From the NCBI GenBank assembly GCA_963781215.1, contig CAWAFE010000022.1, forward strand, positions 56,458-120,457: DNA of 64,000 nucleotides. Reading direction: 5' to 3'. Below are positions 18,126 through 27,349 of this stretch, one piece after another. The notes under the pieces are model-generated. The model saw only the letters and a list, made by a program, of their open reading frames with translations, made no database searches and was not told where the DNA came from. The DNA is from AP-15 sp963781215. Lineage in GTDB: Bacteria; Pseudomonadota; Alphaproteobacteria; ATCC43930; CGMCC-115725. Every line of letters begins with the position of its first letter. The first letter of the stretch is position 1. The translations under genes were made by a program, and so were the position numbers.

Positions 18126-18668
18126 ATGCCCTCACCCGTTCATCCGCAGCTGTCGCACTGTGGCGTCTACGCCCGCGACGTCTCAAAGATGGTCGACTTT
18201 TATACGAACGTCGTCGGCCTCGTCGTGTCCGACCGCGGCATCAGCAGCCGCGGCGGCGAGCTTGCCTTTATGACCGCCGCCCCCGGCCACCACCACCAGT
18301 TCGTCGTCGTCTCGGGTCGCGCGCCGGAAGGGGTCAGCACGGTCAACCAGCTATCCTTCAAGGTCAAAGACCTCGACCAGCTGAAGACATTGTTCGGCCG
18401 CGTCCGCGAGGCCGGGATCGAGACGATCCGGCAAACGAGCCACGGCAACGCCTTGTCGATCTATTTCCCCGATCCCGAGGGCAATCAGATCGAAATCTAC
18501 ATGGATACACCTTGGTATGTGCCGCAGCCGCACGGCGTGCCGATCGATTTGTCGTTGCCGAACGACGAGATCATGGCGCAGACCGAACAGCACTGCCGCG
18601 AGACCCCGGGCTTCATGCCGCTCGGCGACTGGCAGGCCGAGGTCGCGGGCCGGCTCGGCCGGGCCTGA
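18126..18668 (+). CDS. VOC-family (catechol 2,3-dioxygenase-like) protein
   Basis: The product is 180 residues. Two beta-alpha-beta-beta-beta halves carry metal ligands in L-S-H-C-G-V-Y (H), N-Q-L-S-F-K-V (replacing the usual second H region, so metal binding is less certain) and P-E-G-N-Q-I-E-I-Y (E). A tail after T-P-W-Y-V-P-Q-P resembles that of single-domain ring-cleavage dioxygenases. An AGGAGAT Shine-Dalgarno sequence precedes the ATG at 18126. It is probably in a transcription unit with the luciferase-like gene and HiPIP gene. Confidence 0.8.
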   Translation: MPSPVHPQLSHCGVYARDVSKMVDFYTNVVGLVVSDRGISSRGGELAFMTAAPGHHHQFVVVSGRAPEGVSTVNQLSFKVKDLDQLKTLFGRVREAGIETIRQTSHGNALSIYFPDPEGNQIEIYMDTPWYVPQPHGVPIDLSLPNDEIMAQTEQHCRETPGFMPLGDWQAEVAGRLGRA

Positions 18669-18798
18669 CCGCGGGCGAGGGGCCGCCGGGATTTGCCGAA
18701 TTGTCATACCGGCGCAGGCCGGTGCCCATGGCGGAAACGGGTCCCCGCCTTCGTGTTTCGTTGCGGGAAGACGAACGGCGAATGAGGGTGAGGAAACC

Positions 18799-19701
18799 AT
18801 GAAGATCGGCTTTATCGGCACCGGCACGATGGGGCAGCCGATGCTGGCGAACCTTGTCAAGAAGGGGTTTCAGGTCGCCGCCTACGATGTCGTCCCGGCG
18901 GCGCTCGATGCCGCGGTGCGGCTCGGCGCGGAGCGGGCCGGATCGGTCGGCGAAGCCGCGGCGGCGGGCGATCTGGTGATCACGATGCTGCCGTCCTCCG
19001 CCAATGTCGAGGCGGTCTATCTCGGCGCAGCGGGCATTCTCGCGGCGGCTCCTTCCGGCCGCCTCTGCGTCGACATGTCGACGATCGACCCCGGCGCCTC
19101 GCAGCGGGTGGCGGCCAGGCTCAAGGAACGCGGCCTCAGGTTTCTCGATGCGCCGGTCTCGGGCGGCGTCGGCGGCGCCACCGCCGGCACCTTGGCGATC
19201 ATGGTCGGCGGCGATCCCGCCGATCTCGACGAGGCGCGCCCGGCATTGGCGGCGATGGGCGCCAACATCATCCATGTCGGCGCGGTCGGCGCCGGCGAGG
19301 TCGCCAAGCTCTGCAACAACCTGGTGGCGGGCACGGTGGCTGTCGCGGTCAGCGAAGCGTTCCGGATCGGCGAGGCGTTCGGCGTCGACCCGCAGGTCCT
19401 GACCAGTGTGATCGCCAAATCCTCAGGCGCCACCTGGGTCATGGAGCACATGCACCCGGTCCCCGGCATCGTCGAGGGCGCCGCGTCGAGCCGACAATAC
19501 GCGCCGGGCTTCATGACCGATCTGATGGCGAAGGATTTGGGCCTCGCGGTCGCTGCCGCGCGCGACAAGCGGGTTCCGGTCGTCGTCGCGCCGGCCGCCC
19601 AGCAGCTCTACCGCATAGCCTCCTCGCACGGCCTCGGCCGCGAGGATTTCTCCGCTGTCTACAAATTCCTCAAACCGTCGAGCGACGACGCTCCGGTGTA
19701 A
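18799..19701 (+). CDS. NAD(P)-dependent beta-hydroxyacid dehydrogenase
   Basis: The product is 300 residues from ATG 18799, with GTGAGGAAA upstream. The Rossmann motif is G-F-I-G-T-G-T-M-G, the substrate loop F-L-D-A-P-V-S-G-G, and the catalytic lysine lies in G-E-V-A-K-L-C-N-N. This is the canonical 3-hydroxyisobutyrate/tartronate semialdehyde reductase length. Paralogue of the gene at 7906-8862. A substrate cannot be assigned; the order with VOC and luciferase-like genes mirrors the other catabolic group. Confidence 0.88.
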   Translation: MKIGFIGTGTMGQPMLANLVKKGFQVAAYDVVPAALDAAVRLGAERAGSVGEAAAAGDLVITMLPSSANVEAVYLGAAGILAAAPSGRLCVDMSTIDPGASQRVAARLKERGLRFLDAPVSGGVGGATAGTLAIMVGGDPADLDEARPALAAMGANIIHVGAVGAGEVAKLCNNLVAGTVAVAVSEAFRIGEAFGVDPQVLTSVIAKSSGATWVMEHMHPVPGIVEGAASSRQYAPGFMTDLMAKDLGLAVAAARDKRVPVVVAPAAQQLYRIASSHGLGREDFSAVYKFLKPSSDDAPV

Positions 19702-19750
19702 TCCGTCAACGTTGCCGTCGCGATTGCCGGCCATGATCATCTTTTCAAGG

Positions 19751-21076
19751 CTACCGCTCCCGAAACGCCCGCGCGATCTGCTCGTGCATCGGCTTCAGCA
19801 GATAATCGAGCGGCGTTCGGTCTTGGGTCCGAATGTAGACCTCGGCAGGCATGCCCGGCACCAATTGCAGAGCATCGATGGATTTGCGATCTGCTTCGGA
19901 GAGAGCCACGCGGGCTAGGTAATATTGCTGGCTTTGCATACCTTTGGGGTCGTCCTCGGTGTCGTGGGCGAGATCGGGCGACACGACGGTCACCTTGCCT
20001 TCGAGATCGGGCGTCGTCCGACGATTACCGGCGCCGATACGGACGCGCACCGAAGCTCCGACCGCGACCTGATCGATATCCTGCGGCGCAACCTTCGCTT
20101 CGACGATCAAGGTGTCGGCGCGCGGGGCGATCTGCATCACCGTTTCGCCTTTGCCGATCACGCCGCCGATCGTATGGACCTGGAGTTGATAAACAATTCC
20201 CGCTCGAGGCGCGCGGATATCGGTGCGTTTCAGCTCGTCTGCGGCCGCATTTGCGCGCTCCTGCAGTTCCGCGATCTTTGCCTGGGTTTCGCTCAGGTCC
20301 TTGAGCACATCGGTGCGAAAATCCTGATCGAGCTGGAGGATCTGCAGCTCGGTCTCGGCGATTTTGCCGCGCGAGCGGGCAATCTCGGCGATCAATTGGC
20401 CGCGCTCGCCTTGCAGGCGCGCCTGGTCCCGCTGCAATTGCACATAGCGCGCAACCGTTACGAGATTTTTCTTGTAGAGTTCCAAGACGCCGGAAATCTC
20501 TTCACTGATGTACTTTATTTCGCTGTCCTTGGATTGTTGCTGAGAGGCGAGGCCGTGGATTTCCTCACCGAGCTGAGCGACCCGTTCGCGCAGTTGCGCG
20601 CGCTGACCCTCGCGTCCCTCGCGGCGTGCCTGGAATAGCCGTTCCTCTCCGGTAATCGCACTCTCCGCAACCTCCCTCGTGGGTCCGGTGCGGGTCGCTT
20701 CTGGGAAGGTCACGCTTCGGAGGCCGTCCCGTTCGGCGAGCAGCCGCGCCTCCCTCGCGATATAGAGATCGAGCTGCGACTCGACCACGCCGAGCGTTGC
20801 GCGCGTCAATGTGTCGTCGAGGCGCATCAGGACCTGGCCGGTCTCGACCTCGCTTCCCTCCTTGACAAGGATTTCTCCCACGATACCGCCGTTGAGGTGC
20901 TGCACCTTCTTGACGCTGGTCTCGACCACGACGGTGCCGTTGGCGATGACGGCGCCGGCAATATGGGTCGTTGCGGCCCAACCACCGACACCCCCTAGCG
21001 CGAGCACCGCGGCGGTGCATCCCGCGAGGTTCAGCTTGCGGATCGCATATCGCGGACTGCGCGGGATGGTGGTCAT
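19751..21076 (-). CDS. HlyD-family type I secretion membrane-fusion protein
   Basis: The product is 441 residues from ATG 21076. One membrane helix (about residues 17-38) is followed by a biotinyl-lipoyl-like half (V-L-M-R-L-D-D-T), a long coiled coil (about 100-290) and a beta-barrel region with I-R-A-P-R-A-G-I-V. It ends P-G-M-P-A-E-V-Y-I-R-T, typical of the PrtE/LipC/HlyD adaptors. It spans the periplasm between the ABC exporter and an outer-membrane TolC-type channel. Its start overlaps the ABC gene's stop by four bases (ATGA). No TolC gene is present in the window. Confidence 0.9.
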   Translation of the reverse strand: MTTIPRSPRYAIRKLNLAGCTAAVLALGGVGGWAATTHIAGAVIANGTVVVETSVKKVQHLNGGIVGEILVKEGSEVETGQVLMRLDDTLTRATLGVVESQLDLYIAREARLLAERDGLRSVTFPEATRTGPTREVAESAITGEERLFQARREGREGQRAQLRERVAQLGEEIHGLASQQQSKDSEIKYISEEISGVLELYKKNLVTVARYVQLQRDQARLQGERGQLIAEIARSRGKIAETELQILQLDQDFRTDVLKDLSETQAKIAELQERANAAADELKRTDIRAPRAGIVYQLQVHTIGGVIGKGETVMQIAPRADTLIVEAKVAPQDIDQVAVGASVRVRIGAGNRRTTPDLEGKVTVVSPDLAHDTEDDPKGMQSQQYYLARVALSEADRKSIDALQLVPGMPAEVYIRTQDRTPLDYLLKPMHEQIARAFRER

Positions 21077-22851
21077 CGCGCTGCTCCATTGGCTGCACCG
21101 CCGACGATCTTGAGGCTGGCGTTGGCCGCGGCGACGGCCGGTCGCGGCGTCATATCGCGCAAGACCTCGCGGCAGGGACCGAAGGCGCGCTGCGCGCCAT
21201 CGTGCAAAATCAGCACTTTGTCGCAAACCGCCAGCATTGCGGCGCGATGAGCAATCAGGATGACGATCGCGCCGCGCTCCTTGGCGCCACGAATTGCCCG
21301 GAGCAGTGCCGCTTCCCCATCGCCGTCAAGATTGGCGTTCGGCTCATCGAGCACGATCAAAAACGGCTCGCCGTACAATGCCCGCGCCAGAGCTATCCGC
21401 TGGCGCTGCCCGGCCGACAAAATTGCGCCAGCCTCGCCGATGCGGGTGTCATAGCCCTTCGGCAGCCGCAGAATCATATCGTGTGCGCCCGCTGCCTGCG
21501 CCGCACGGATAACAGCGCTGTCATCCGGCGCCACCGCCATGCGGGCAATATTCTCAGCAACGGTCCCGTCGAATAGATCAACGGCCTGCGAAAGGTAACC
21601 CAGGTTCGGCCCAATGATTTCTGGAGGCCAATGTTCCAGCGCGGCGCCGTCGATCCGCACCGCCCCTCGCACCGGCAGCCATACACCGACCAGCGCGCGT
21701 GCCAGCGAAGTCTTCCCGGATCCACTCGGCCCGATGACCCCCATGACTTCGCCCGCGGTCAGCTCAAAGCTGATATTGCCGACGATCGCGGATCTGCCAT
21801 CTGCAGCCATGACGGTGACGGTTTCTGCAACTAGAGTATGGCTTGGCCTGGGCAATGCAGTCCTGACCGGTTCCGTGCCGAGCTGGGTGAGCATACGCCG
21901 CAATCTGACAATACTGTCGCGCGCCCCAACAAAGCCGCGCCAGTTCGCAATAGCGGTTTCAATCGGCGCCAGTGCCCGGGCCATCATTATCGAAGAAGCG
22001 ATCATGGCTCCGGGCATCAGCTCGTGACCGATAACAAGATAAGCACCGAGGCCTAACGCCGCCGACTGCAGCATCATTCGGGTCATCTTCGACAGACTGG
22101 CGTAAAAGCTGACGACGTCGGACGAGCGCTCCGCTGCCCGCAGATATCCCGCATTGAGCGTCAGCCAGCGCTGCGACAGGGCCGGCTCCAGGCTCATCGC
22201 GATGATTGTCTCGCTGTTGCGGCGATCTGCTTCGAGTGTGATTGACCGTGCTCGCGCGCTCCGGTTCGTCTCCCGCGCCGGCGCACGGCTCGCCCGTTCG
22301 GTGAAGAGCGTGGTGCCCGCGAGTACGATGCCGCCCATCAACGCCAGCATTCCGAGCCAGGGATGGATCAGGCCACAAAGGAGCAAGAAAACCGGGATCC
22401 AGGGCAGATCGACGATAGCGATTGGCCCCTGTCCAGTCAGGAAACTTCGGATTTGATCGAGGTCGCGGACCGGTTCGTGCACTTCTCCAGTCTGCCGGCC
22501 GAAAGCCGTCAGCCGAATGACGGCTGAATGCACCACGGCCGAAAGATGCTCGTCGAGAAATCCAGCCGAACGCATCACCAGGCGGCTGCGGATCAAATCC
22601 ATCAACGCTTGAAATGCAAGGGCGCCGAATAACAGGACCGAGAGCGCGATCAGCGTCGGAACGCTATGGCTCGCCAACACCCGGTCGTAAACCTGGAGCA
22701 TATAAAGAGGCCCGGCCAGCATCAGCAGGTTCACCACGCTCGAGAATAGGGCGACGCTCCAGAAAGTATGGCGACAGTCGGTAAGGGCCGCGGCGAGGGC
22801 GGGATGAGCCACCTCTGCGCGGAGTGTGGGCGTTGATGACATGCCGATCAT
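21073..22851 (-). CDS. Type I secretion ABC exporter (PrtD/LipB-like)
   Basis: The product is about 592 residues; I chose ATG 22851, which has a GGAG upstream, over 22902. The membrane domain (about 20-290) starts with N-L-L-M-L-A-G-P-L-Y-M-L-Q-V-Y-D-R-V-L, the signature of PrtD-type exporters lacking a C39 peptidase. The nucleotide-binding domain has Walker A G-P-S-G-S-G-K-T-S, an ABC signature L-S-A-G-Q-R-Q-R (A replaces the usual G) and Walker B L-I-V-L-D-E-P-N. It should drive one-step export of the RTX protein encoded immediately upstream. Confidence 0.92.
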   Translation of the reverse strand: MIGMSSTPTLRAEVAHPALAAALTDCRHTFWSVALFSSVVNLLMLAGPLYMLQVYDRVLASHSVPTLIALSVLLFGALAFQALMDLIRSRLVMRSAGFLDEHLSAVVHSAVIRLTAFGRQTGEVHEPVRDLDQIRSFLTGQGPIAIVDLPWIPVFLLLCGLIHPWLGMLALMGGIVLAGTTLFTERASRAPARETNRSARARSITLEADRRNSETIIAMSLEPALSQRWLTLNAGYLRAAERSSDVVSFYASLSKMTRMMLQSAALGLGAYLVIGHELMPGAMIASSIMMARALAPIETAIANWRGFVGARDSIVRLRRMLTQLGTEPVRTALPRPSHTLVAETVTVMAADGRSAIVGNISFELTAGEVMGVIGPSGSGKTSLARALVGVWLPVRGAVRIDGAALEHWPPEIIGPNLGYLSQAVDLFDGTVAENIARMAVAPDDSAVIRAAQAAGAHDMILRLPKGYDTRIGEAGAILSAGQRQRIALARALYGEPFLIVLDEPNANLDGDGEAALLRAIRGAKERGAIVILIAHRAAMLAVCDKVLILHDGAQRAFGPCREVLRDMTPRPAVAAANASLKIVGGAANGAAR

Positions 22852-22924
22852 AACTCGCTCCAGCGAAGTGGGGCTGCTGCCGCATGACGCGGCAGCAGCC
22901 AATCATTGGACTTGATCGATTGGT

Positions 22925-24040
22925 TCAGCTGAACAGGAAGTCGTTCGCGTGCAGCGAGGCGAGCGAGATGTTCTGCAATGTCGCGGTGACATTCGCGCCA
23001 TCCGATACCACGACATCGGCACCCGATTGCGCGATATGACCGTCAGCGACCGCCTGATCAAATGTGTGATCCGGGGAGCCGTGAAGCGCCACCACGTCAC
23101 CTTGCGTGCTCGCCCCATGGGCTTGGAAACCCTGGACCAGATCCTGTCCATTCGTGCCGAAGGTGAACACGAACGTATCGCTGCCGAAGCCGCCATTGAG
23201 GGTGAGGCCTAACGGGCCGGCCGGCAATGCCGACGCATTGATGGTGTCGTTGCCGGCACCGCTATCGATCAAGAGACGATCGCCGGTGTCCGCATGGTCG
23301 ACAGTAACCTGCGCCGGCAGCCCGCTGACCGTGACCTGAGTACCCGAAGCCGTGACGTTGATCTGATCGTTGCCGCCGGTGCCGTTGACCGTCACGGTGT
23401 CGGCCGCGCCATCGCCGGCGCTGCCGCCGAGGGTGCCGGCCAGATCGATGGCGACCTGCTTTACGTCGGTGCCGGCGAGGTTGTTGACGACGACGTTGTC
23501 GGTGCCGCCGAGGGCCTCGAACTGAACGCGCTCGACGCTATTGAGGTCCATCGAGATACTAGCTACATCGCGGACAAAGAGCGCGTGTGAGCCGTTGGCC
23601 GAAATATCAATTTTCTCGTTGACGTTGGCGCCGCGAAAATCGAGCGTGTCGAAGCCGCTCCCGCCGTCGACGGTGTCGCTGCCGTCGCCCGGGTTCCAGA
23701 CGGACACGTCGTTGCCGCTGCCGAGGAACTCCACGTCATTGCCGCGGCCGCCCGTGACGACGTCGTTGCCGGAGCCGCCAAGTAACGTGTCCGCGCCCTG
23801 GCTGCCGATGATCGTATCGTTGCCGGCCCCACCATCGATTGTCAGATGGGTCAAGTTGGCCGGCAGCGCCGAGGCATTGATCGTATCGTCGCCGCCGTTG
23901 CCGTTAATCAGCAGGTTGTCGACGCTGCCGACGTTCGCTAGCGGGCTGCCGGTATCGTCGGTCAGCAGCACGTCCTGGCCATTCGCCAAGACCCTGATGA
24001 TGTCGGCAGCGCCGGTGCCGTTGAAAGTGAAATTGGACAT
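22925..24040 (-). CDS. RTX calcium-binding secreted protein
   Basis: The product is 371 residues from ATG 24040, with no signal peptide, as expected of a type I substrate. A nonapeptide-repeat block lies at about residues 60-130: G-G-A-G-N-D-T-I-I, G-G-S-G-N-D-V-V-T, G-G-R-G-N-D-V-E, and G-D-G-S-D-T-V-D-G-G-S-G-F-D. A second short block G-A-G-N-D-T-I-N-A-S occurs near 280. A-S-A-L-P-A occurs in both parts, suggesting internal duplication. The C-terminus D-F-L-F-S resembles type I secretion signals. No enzymatic domain was recognised; an adhesin, matrix or S-layer-like role is possible. It leads the exporter operon, 73 bp upstream of the ABC gene. Confidence 0.88.
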   Translation of the reverse strand: MSNFTFNGTGAADIIRVLANGQDVLLTDDTGSPLANVGSVDNLLINGNGGDDTINASALPANLTHLTIDGGAGNDTIIGSQGADTLLGGSGNDVVTGGRGNDVEFLGSGNDVSVWNPGDGSDTVDGGSGFDTLDFRGANVNEKIDISANGSHALFVRDVASISMDLNSVERVQFEALGGTDNVVVNNLAGTDVKQVAIDLAGTLGGSAGDGAADTVTVNGTGGNDQINVTASGTQVTVSGLPAQVTVDHADTGDRLLIDSGAGNDTINASALPAGPLGLTLNGGFGSDTFVFTFGTNGQDLVQGFQAHGASTQGDVVALHGSPDHTFDQAVADGHIAQSGADVVVSDGANVTATLQNISLASLHANDFLFS

Positions 24041-24388
24041 GGTTTGATCCTTGAGTTTGGCGTCACAAACCTGTGCGCCGTTGTGGTTGGTGCGAGTGGT
24101 TACGGCGAGACGCTCTCGCGCCGAGGTCAACCAGAGCGTAATGCCGGGACTAGGCGGTGGCGAATTTGATGCGCGCGTTGCTTAACCAATAGCGCATCAC
24201 CTCGGCTCAATGCGAACGGCGACATGCGCGACGAGTCGGGCGCGACTGCTTCCGGCGCGCTCGGCTGGCGGCGTTCGAGTGCTATTCGCTACTGAAGGTT
24301 CATTGTAGCTACCCCGCAGAGGCTGCTTGCGTTGTGCAATGCCTCGCTTCGGGGTGGTTATCTAATGAAAGACTGATCAGTCGCTACG
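24041..24388. other. Gene-free control region upstream of the RTX gene
   Basis: About 350 bp between the regulator and the RTX gene. No conserved ORF or RNA was recognised. It includes a relatively AT-rich part near 24165-24195 and 24290-24410 and presumably holds the RTX promoter. Confidence 0.5.
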
Positions 24389-26111
24389 TCAAAAACTGCT
24401 CATTTCATGCTCAAGATCGATCTCGTCCGGCATCCCCGCGCGGCGCAGGCCTTCGAGGATCCGTTCACTCTCGCGCCGATAGATATCGCTCACCGCGTCC
24501 GGCGGCACCGAGGAACGTTGCCGGGCGAACCGTCGAACCGTCATGTTTGGCTCGATCGCGGCGTATTCCGCCAAGTACCGCTTGGCGGCTTCAGCATTGC
24601 CGGCCAGCGCCTCGGCTGCGGCAAGCATGGCCTTGCCGCGGAGATACCCGGGATTGCAATCCATTGCCTGAGACAAGGCACTTACCGCCCCCGCGTCGTC
24701 GCCCAACTGCATCAGGGCGCGACCGAGACCCTGCAGCCACGTCCAGCGCTCAGGATCACGCGGCGCGACCGCGTCGGCGCGGCGAAACCACTCTGCGGCT
24801 TCCTGGGTGCTGCCGAGGTACAACTTGTTCAGTCCCATCTCTTTATAGGCCGTCGGCTCGGCGGGATTGCGGGCAATCAAGGCTTCGGTAGCAACAATGG
24901 CTTCGGAGAACCGGCCGCGCGCCCGGAATAGCAGCCCGCGCGCCTTCAGCATGTCGAGATGCTCGGAAGCCCGTGCAGCGGCTCGGGAAATCATTTCTTC
25001 GGCTTCGTCGAGCAGTTCGTCTCTCCCCTCAAGCCGATACAGGTTTATCACTTGATAGATCCGCGTGAGGCCAATCCCCACCATCGCATTGACGCAATCG
25101 GGGTCGAGCTGTAGCGCCCGCCTGAACAGATCAATCGCTTCGGCCGCGGTTTCCTTTCGCTTGGTGTCGCTGATCAGTGCGCGCGCGCGCATGACCAGAT
25201 CGACAACCTCCGCCTCCTTCGCGGTTCGAGCTCCCCCGTCCGGCCTCGGTGCGAACCATTTGGATGCCTACGCTGCGCGACAGGCGGCCGACGATCTCGT
25301 CATGGACTTGCAAAATTTCTCGGCGCTCCTTGTCAAAGCGCTCTGCCCATAAATGTTCATCCGTCTCCGCATCGATCAGCTGGGCGTTGACGCGGAGGCG
25401 ACTGGGATCTACCAAAACACTGCCTTCGAGCACGTAGCGGACGCCGAGCTCCGTGCCGACCTGCCGGATCGGAACCGAGCGTCCCTTGTAGGTGAAGGCG
25501 GTGGACCGCGAAATAACGAAGCTGCCCGGCAGGCAGCTCGACAAATCCGTGATCAGGGCGTCGACGATGCCGTCGACGAGGTAGTCCGCGTTCGCTTCCT
25601 GGGACAGATTCAAGAATGGCAGGATCACGATCGAGAGGCGCGGCCGGTCCGCCGGCGATCCCTCTTCTACGGCGTCAGCAGCAGAATCCGGGCTGCCTCC
25701 AACAATAGCCGACGTATCCCGCACCCCTTGCTCTTGCTGCCACAACCACTCGGTCAACCGGTCGACACCCGCGGTAAGGTGCCGACGATAGGTGCTGAAC
25801 GATAGGCCCAGCCGCTCGGCGGCAGCTTCTTGTTTCGCCAATGGATTGAAATACGTCAGATCGAGGACCCGATACAGCCGCTGGTCGCGCTGATTGGCGA
25901 ACAGCGTCTCGGCGGCCTCCGCGATCAGAGCCTTCAAGGCGTTTGGCGTGGCCGCGCCCGAACCGGATCGCGCCAGCAGTTGTATGTGCAGCAGCGCATT
26001 CCCGGCGAGCAGGTCGGTGCGAGCGTGGTGACGGAGCGCGTCTCTGACGGCGACTCCGAAATCAGAGCGAGTCAGCAAGGCATATCGCCAGCGTCGTCCG
26101 GCTCCGAACAT
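24389..26111 (-). CDS. TolB-like/TPR regulator with N-terminal HTH-like domain, one apparent frameshift
   Basis: One gene of about 573 residues split by a single extra base at about 25235. The N-terminus (about residues 20-120) has R-Y-A-L-L-T and L-G-L-S-F-S-T-Y-R-R-H-L, resembling an HTH that ends a helical bundle. The middle is a TolB/FlgO-like domain: L-S-I-V-I-L-P-F-L-N-L-S, L-V-D-G-I-V-D-A-L-I-T-D-L, G-V-R-Y-V-L-E-G-S-V, H-L-W-A-E-R-F-D. The C-terminus is TPR-like, for example F-R-R-A-L-Q-L-D-P-D-C and F-R-R-A-D-A-V-A-P-R-D. Such proteins include CadC/adenylate-cyclase-associated regulators; the target is unknown. It lies upstream of the RTX operon on the same strand. The start at 26111 is tentative. 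Confidence 0.72.
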
Positions 26112-26345
26112 GCCACACGACACCCCTATCGACAAGGCCCGGCTCAGAGGCTTGTAAGAAGCACCTGAACACGTTCGGAGCCCCGACGGAGGAAAGGAAC
26201 GGCCTCCCGGCCCACCCCTGCCTTCGCTGTTTCCGCAGCGAATCCGCAGCCAACCGCATATCTCTCGCCGCCCCAGTCGCCGCGGCCGGCATCGAAAGAA
26301 ATCCACAGCCCAACAAGTCCCCGTCCTGCCGGGAGCCGCAGCCTG

Positions 26346-27236
26346 CTAAATCTCGGCTTGGAAGTGCCGCAACAGCCAGCGCAAAGTATCCTCGGGTGCT
26401 TCTTCCGGGACGTAATGGCCGCAATCGATCGGCCCGCCGTCGAGGTCGGCTGCATAGTCGCGCCAGACCTCGAGGACGTCGCCATAGACCGTGCCGGTGT
26501 GGCTCTTCGCCCCCCAGGTGACGAGGAGCGGGCAGGCAACCTTATGGCCGGCCTTCCGGTCGGCCTCGTCCATCTCGAAGTCGCAGGTCGGGCAGGCGCG
26601 GTAGTCCTCGCACGACCCACGGATCGTCTTCCAATTGAAGCAGCGCACATATTCGGCGAACGCCTCCGGGTCGAAAAAGCTGAGACCGATCCCGGGCTTC
26701 GACAGCTTCTTCTCCATGAAGTATTGCGCCGGCACCCCGGCCATCATCCGCTCCGGCATGTCGTAGGGCTGGGCCATGAAGAGCCAGTGCCAGGATTTGA
26801 GCGCCCAGTTTTTCGAGGCATGGGTCCAGATGTGATAGTTCGGCAGGATGTCGATGACCGCGGCGCGCTTGACCCGGTCCGGGTGGTCGAGGCACATGCG
26901 ATGGACGGTGCGGGCGCCGCGGTCGTGGCCGGCGGCGAAGAACTCGTGGTAGCCGAGCCGCTCCATGACCTCCACCTGGTCCTGCGCCATCGCCCGGAAC
27001 GAATAGTTGATGTGGTTCTCGCCGCCGTCCTCGGGACCGACGCTGTCGCCATAGCCGCGCAAATCGGCGGCGACGACGTGAAAATGCCGGGCCAGGCGCG
27101 GGGCGATCTTGTGCCACGAGACATGGGTCAGCGGGTTGCCGTGCAGCAGCAGCAAGGGCGGGCCGTCGCCGCCATGGCGCAGATTGATGCGCGCACCGCC
27201 GGTCTCGATCTCGGTCCGGGTAAAGCCTTCGAACAT
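26346..27236 (-). CDS. Alpha/beta hydrolase of the fluoroacetate dehalogenase type
   Basis: The product is 296 residues. The nucleophile is an aspartate in G-H-D105-R106-G-A-R109. The other residues of the known fluoroacetate dehalogenase site fall at matching spacing: D129 in V-I-D-I-L-P, H150-W151 in K-S-W-H-W, Y212 in E-D-Y-R-A and H274 in C-G-H-Y-V-P-E. This supports cleavage of a C-halogen bond, perhaps C-F, through an aspartyl ester. Several family members are active only on chloro- or bromo-acids, so the substrate is uncertain. It is divergent from the radical SAM gene. Confidence 0.82.
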   Translation of the reverse strand: MFEGFTRTEIETGGARINLRHGGDGPPLLLLHGNPLTHVSWHKIAPRLARHFHVVAADLRGYGDSVGPEDGGENHINYSFRAMAQDQVEVMERLGYHEFFAAGHDRGARTVHRMCLDHPDRVKRAAVIDILPNYHIWTHASKNWALKSWHWLFMAQPYDMPERMMAGVPAQYFMEKKLSKPGIGLSFFDPEAFAEYVRCFNWKTIRGSCEDYRACPTCDFEMDEADRKAGHKVACPLLVTWGAKSHTGTVYGDVLEVWRDYAADLDGGPIDCGHYVPEEAPEDTLRWLLRHFQAEI

Positions 27237-27349
27237 GCCGCTCTCCTCGTGCTGCGTCGGCCGTCAGGTTAGCGATTTCAAGCGGCGGTTGCGAGCGAAG
27301 GCTCGGCCGGAATAAACTCGGCATCTGTCGAGGCTGCCGGGGCGAGGGT

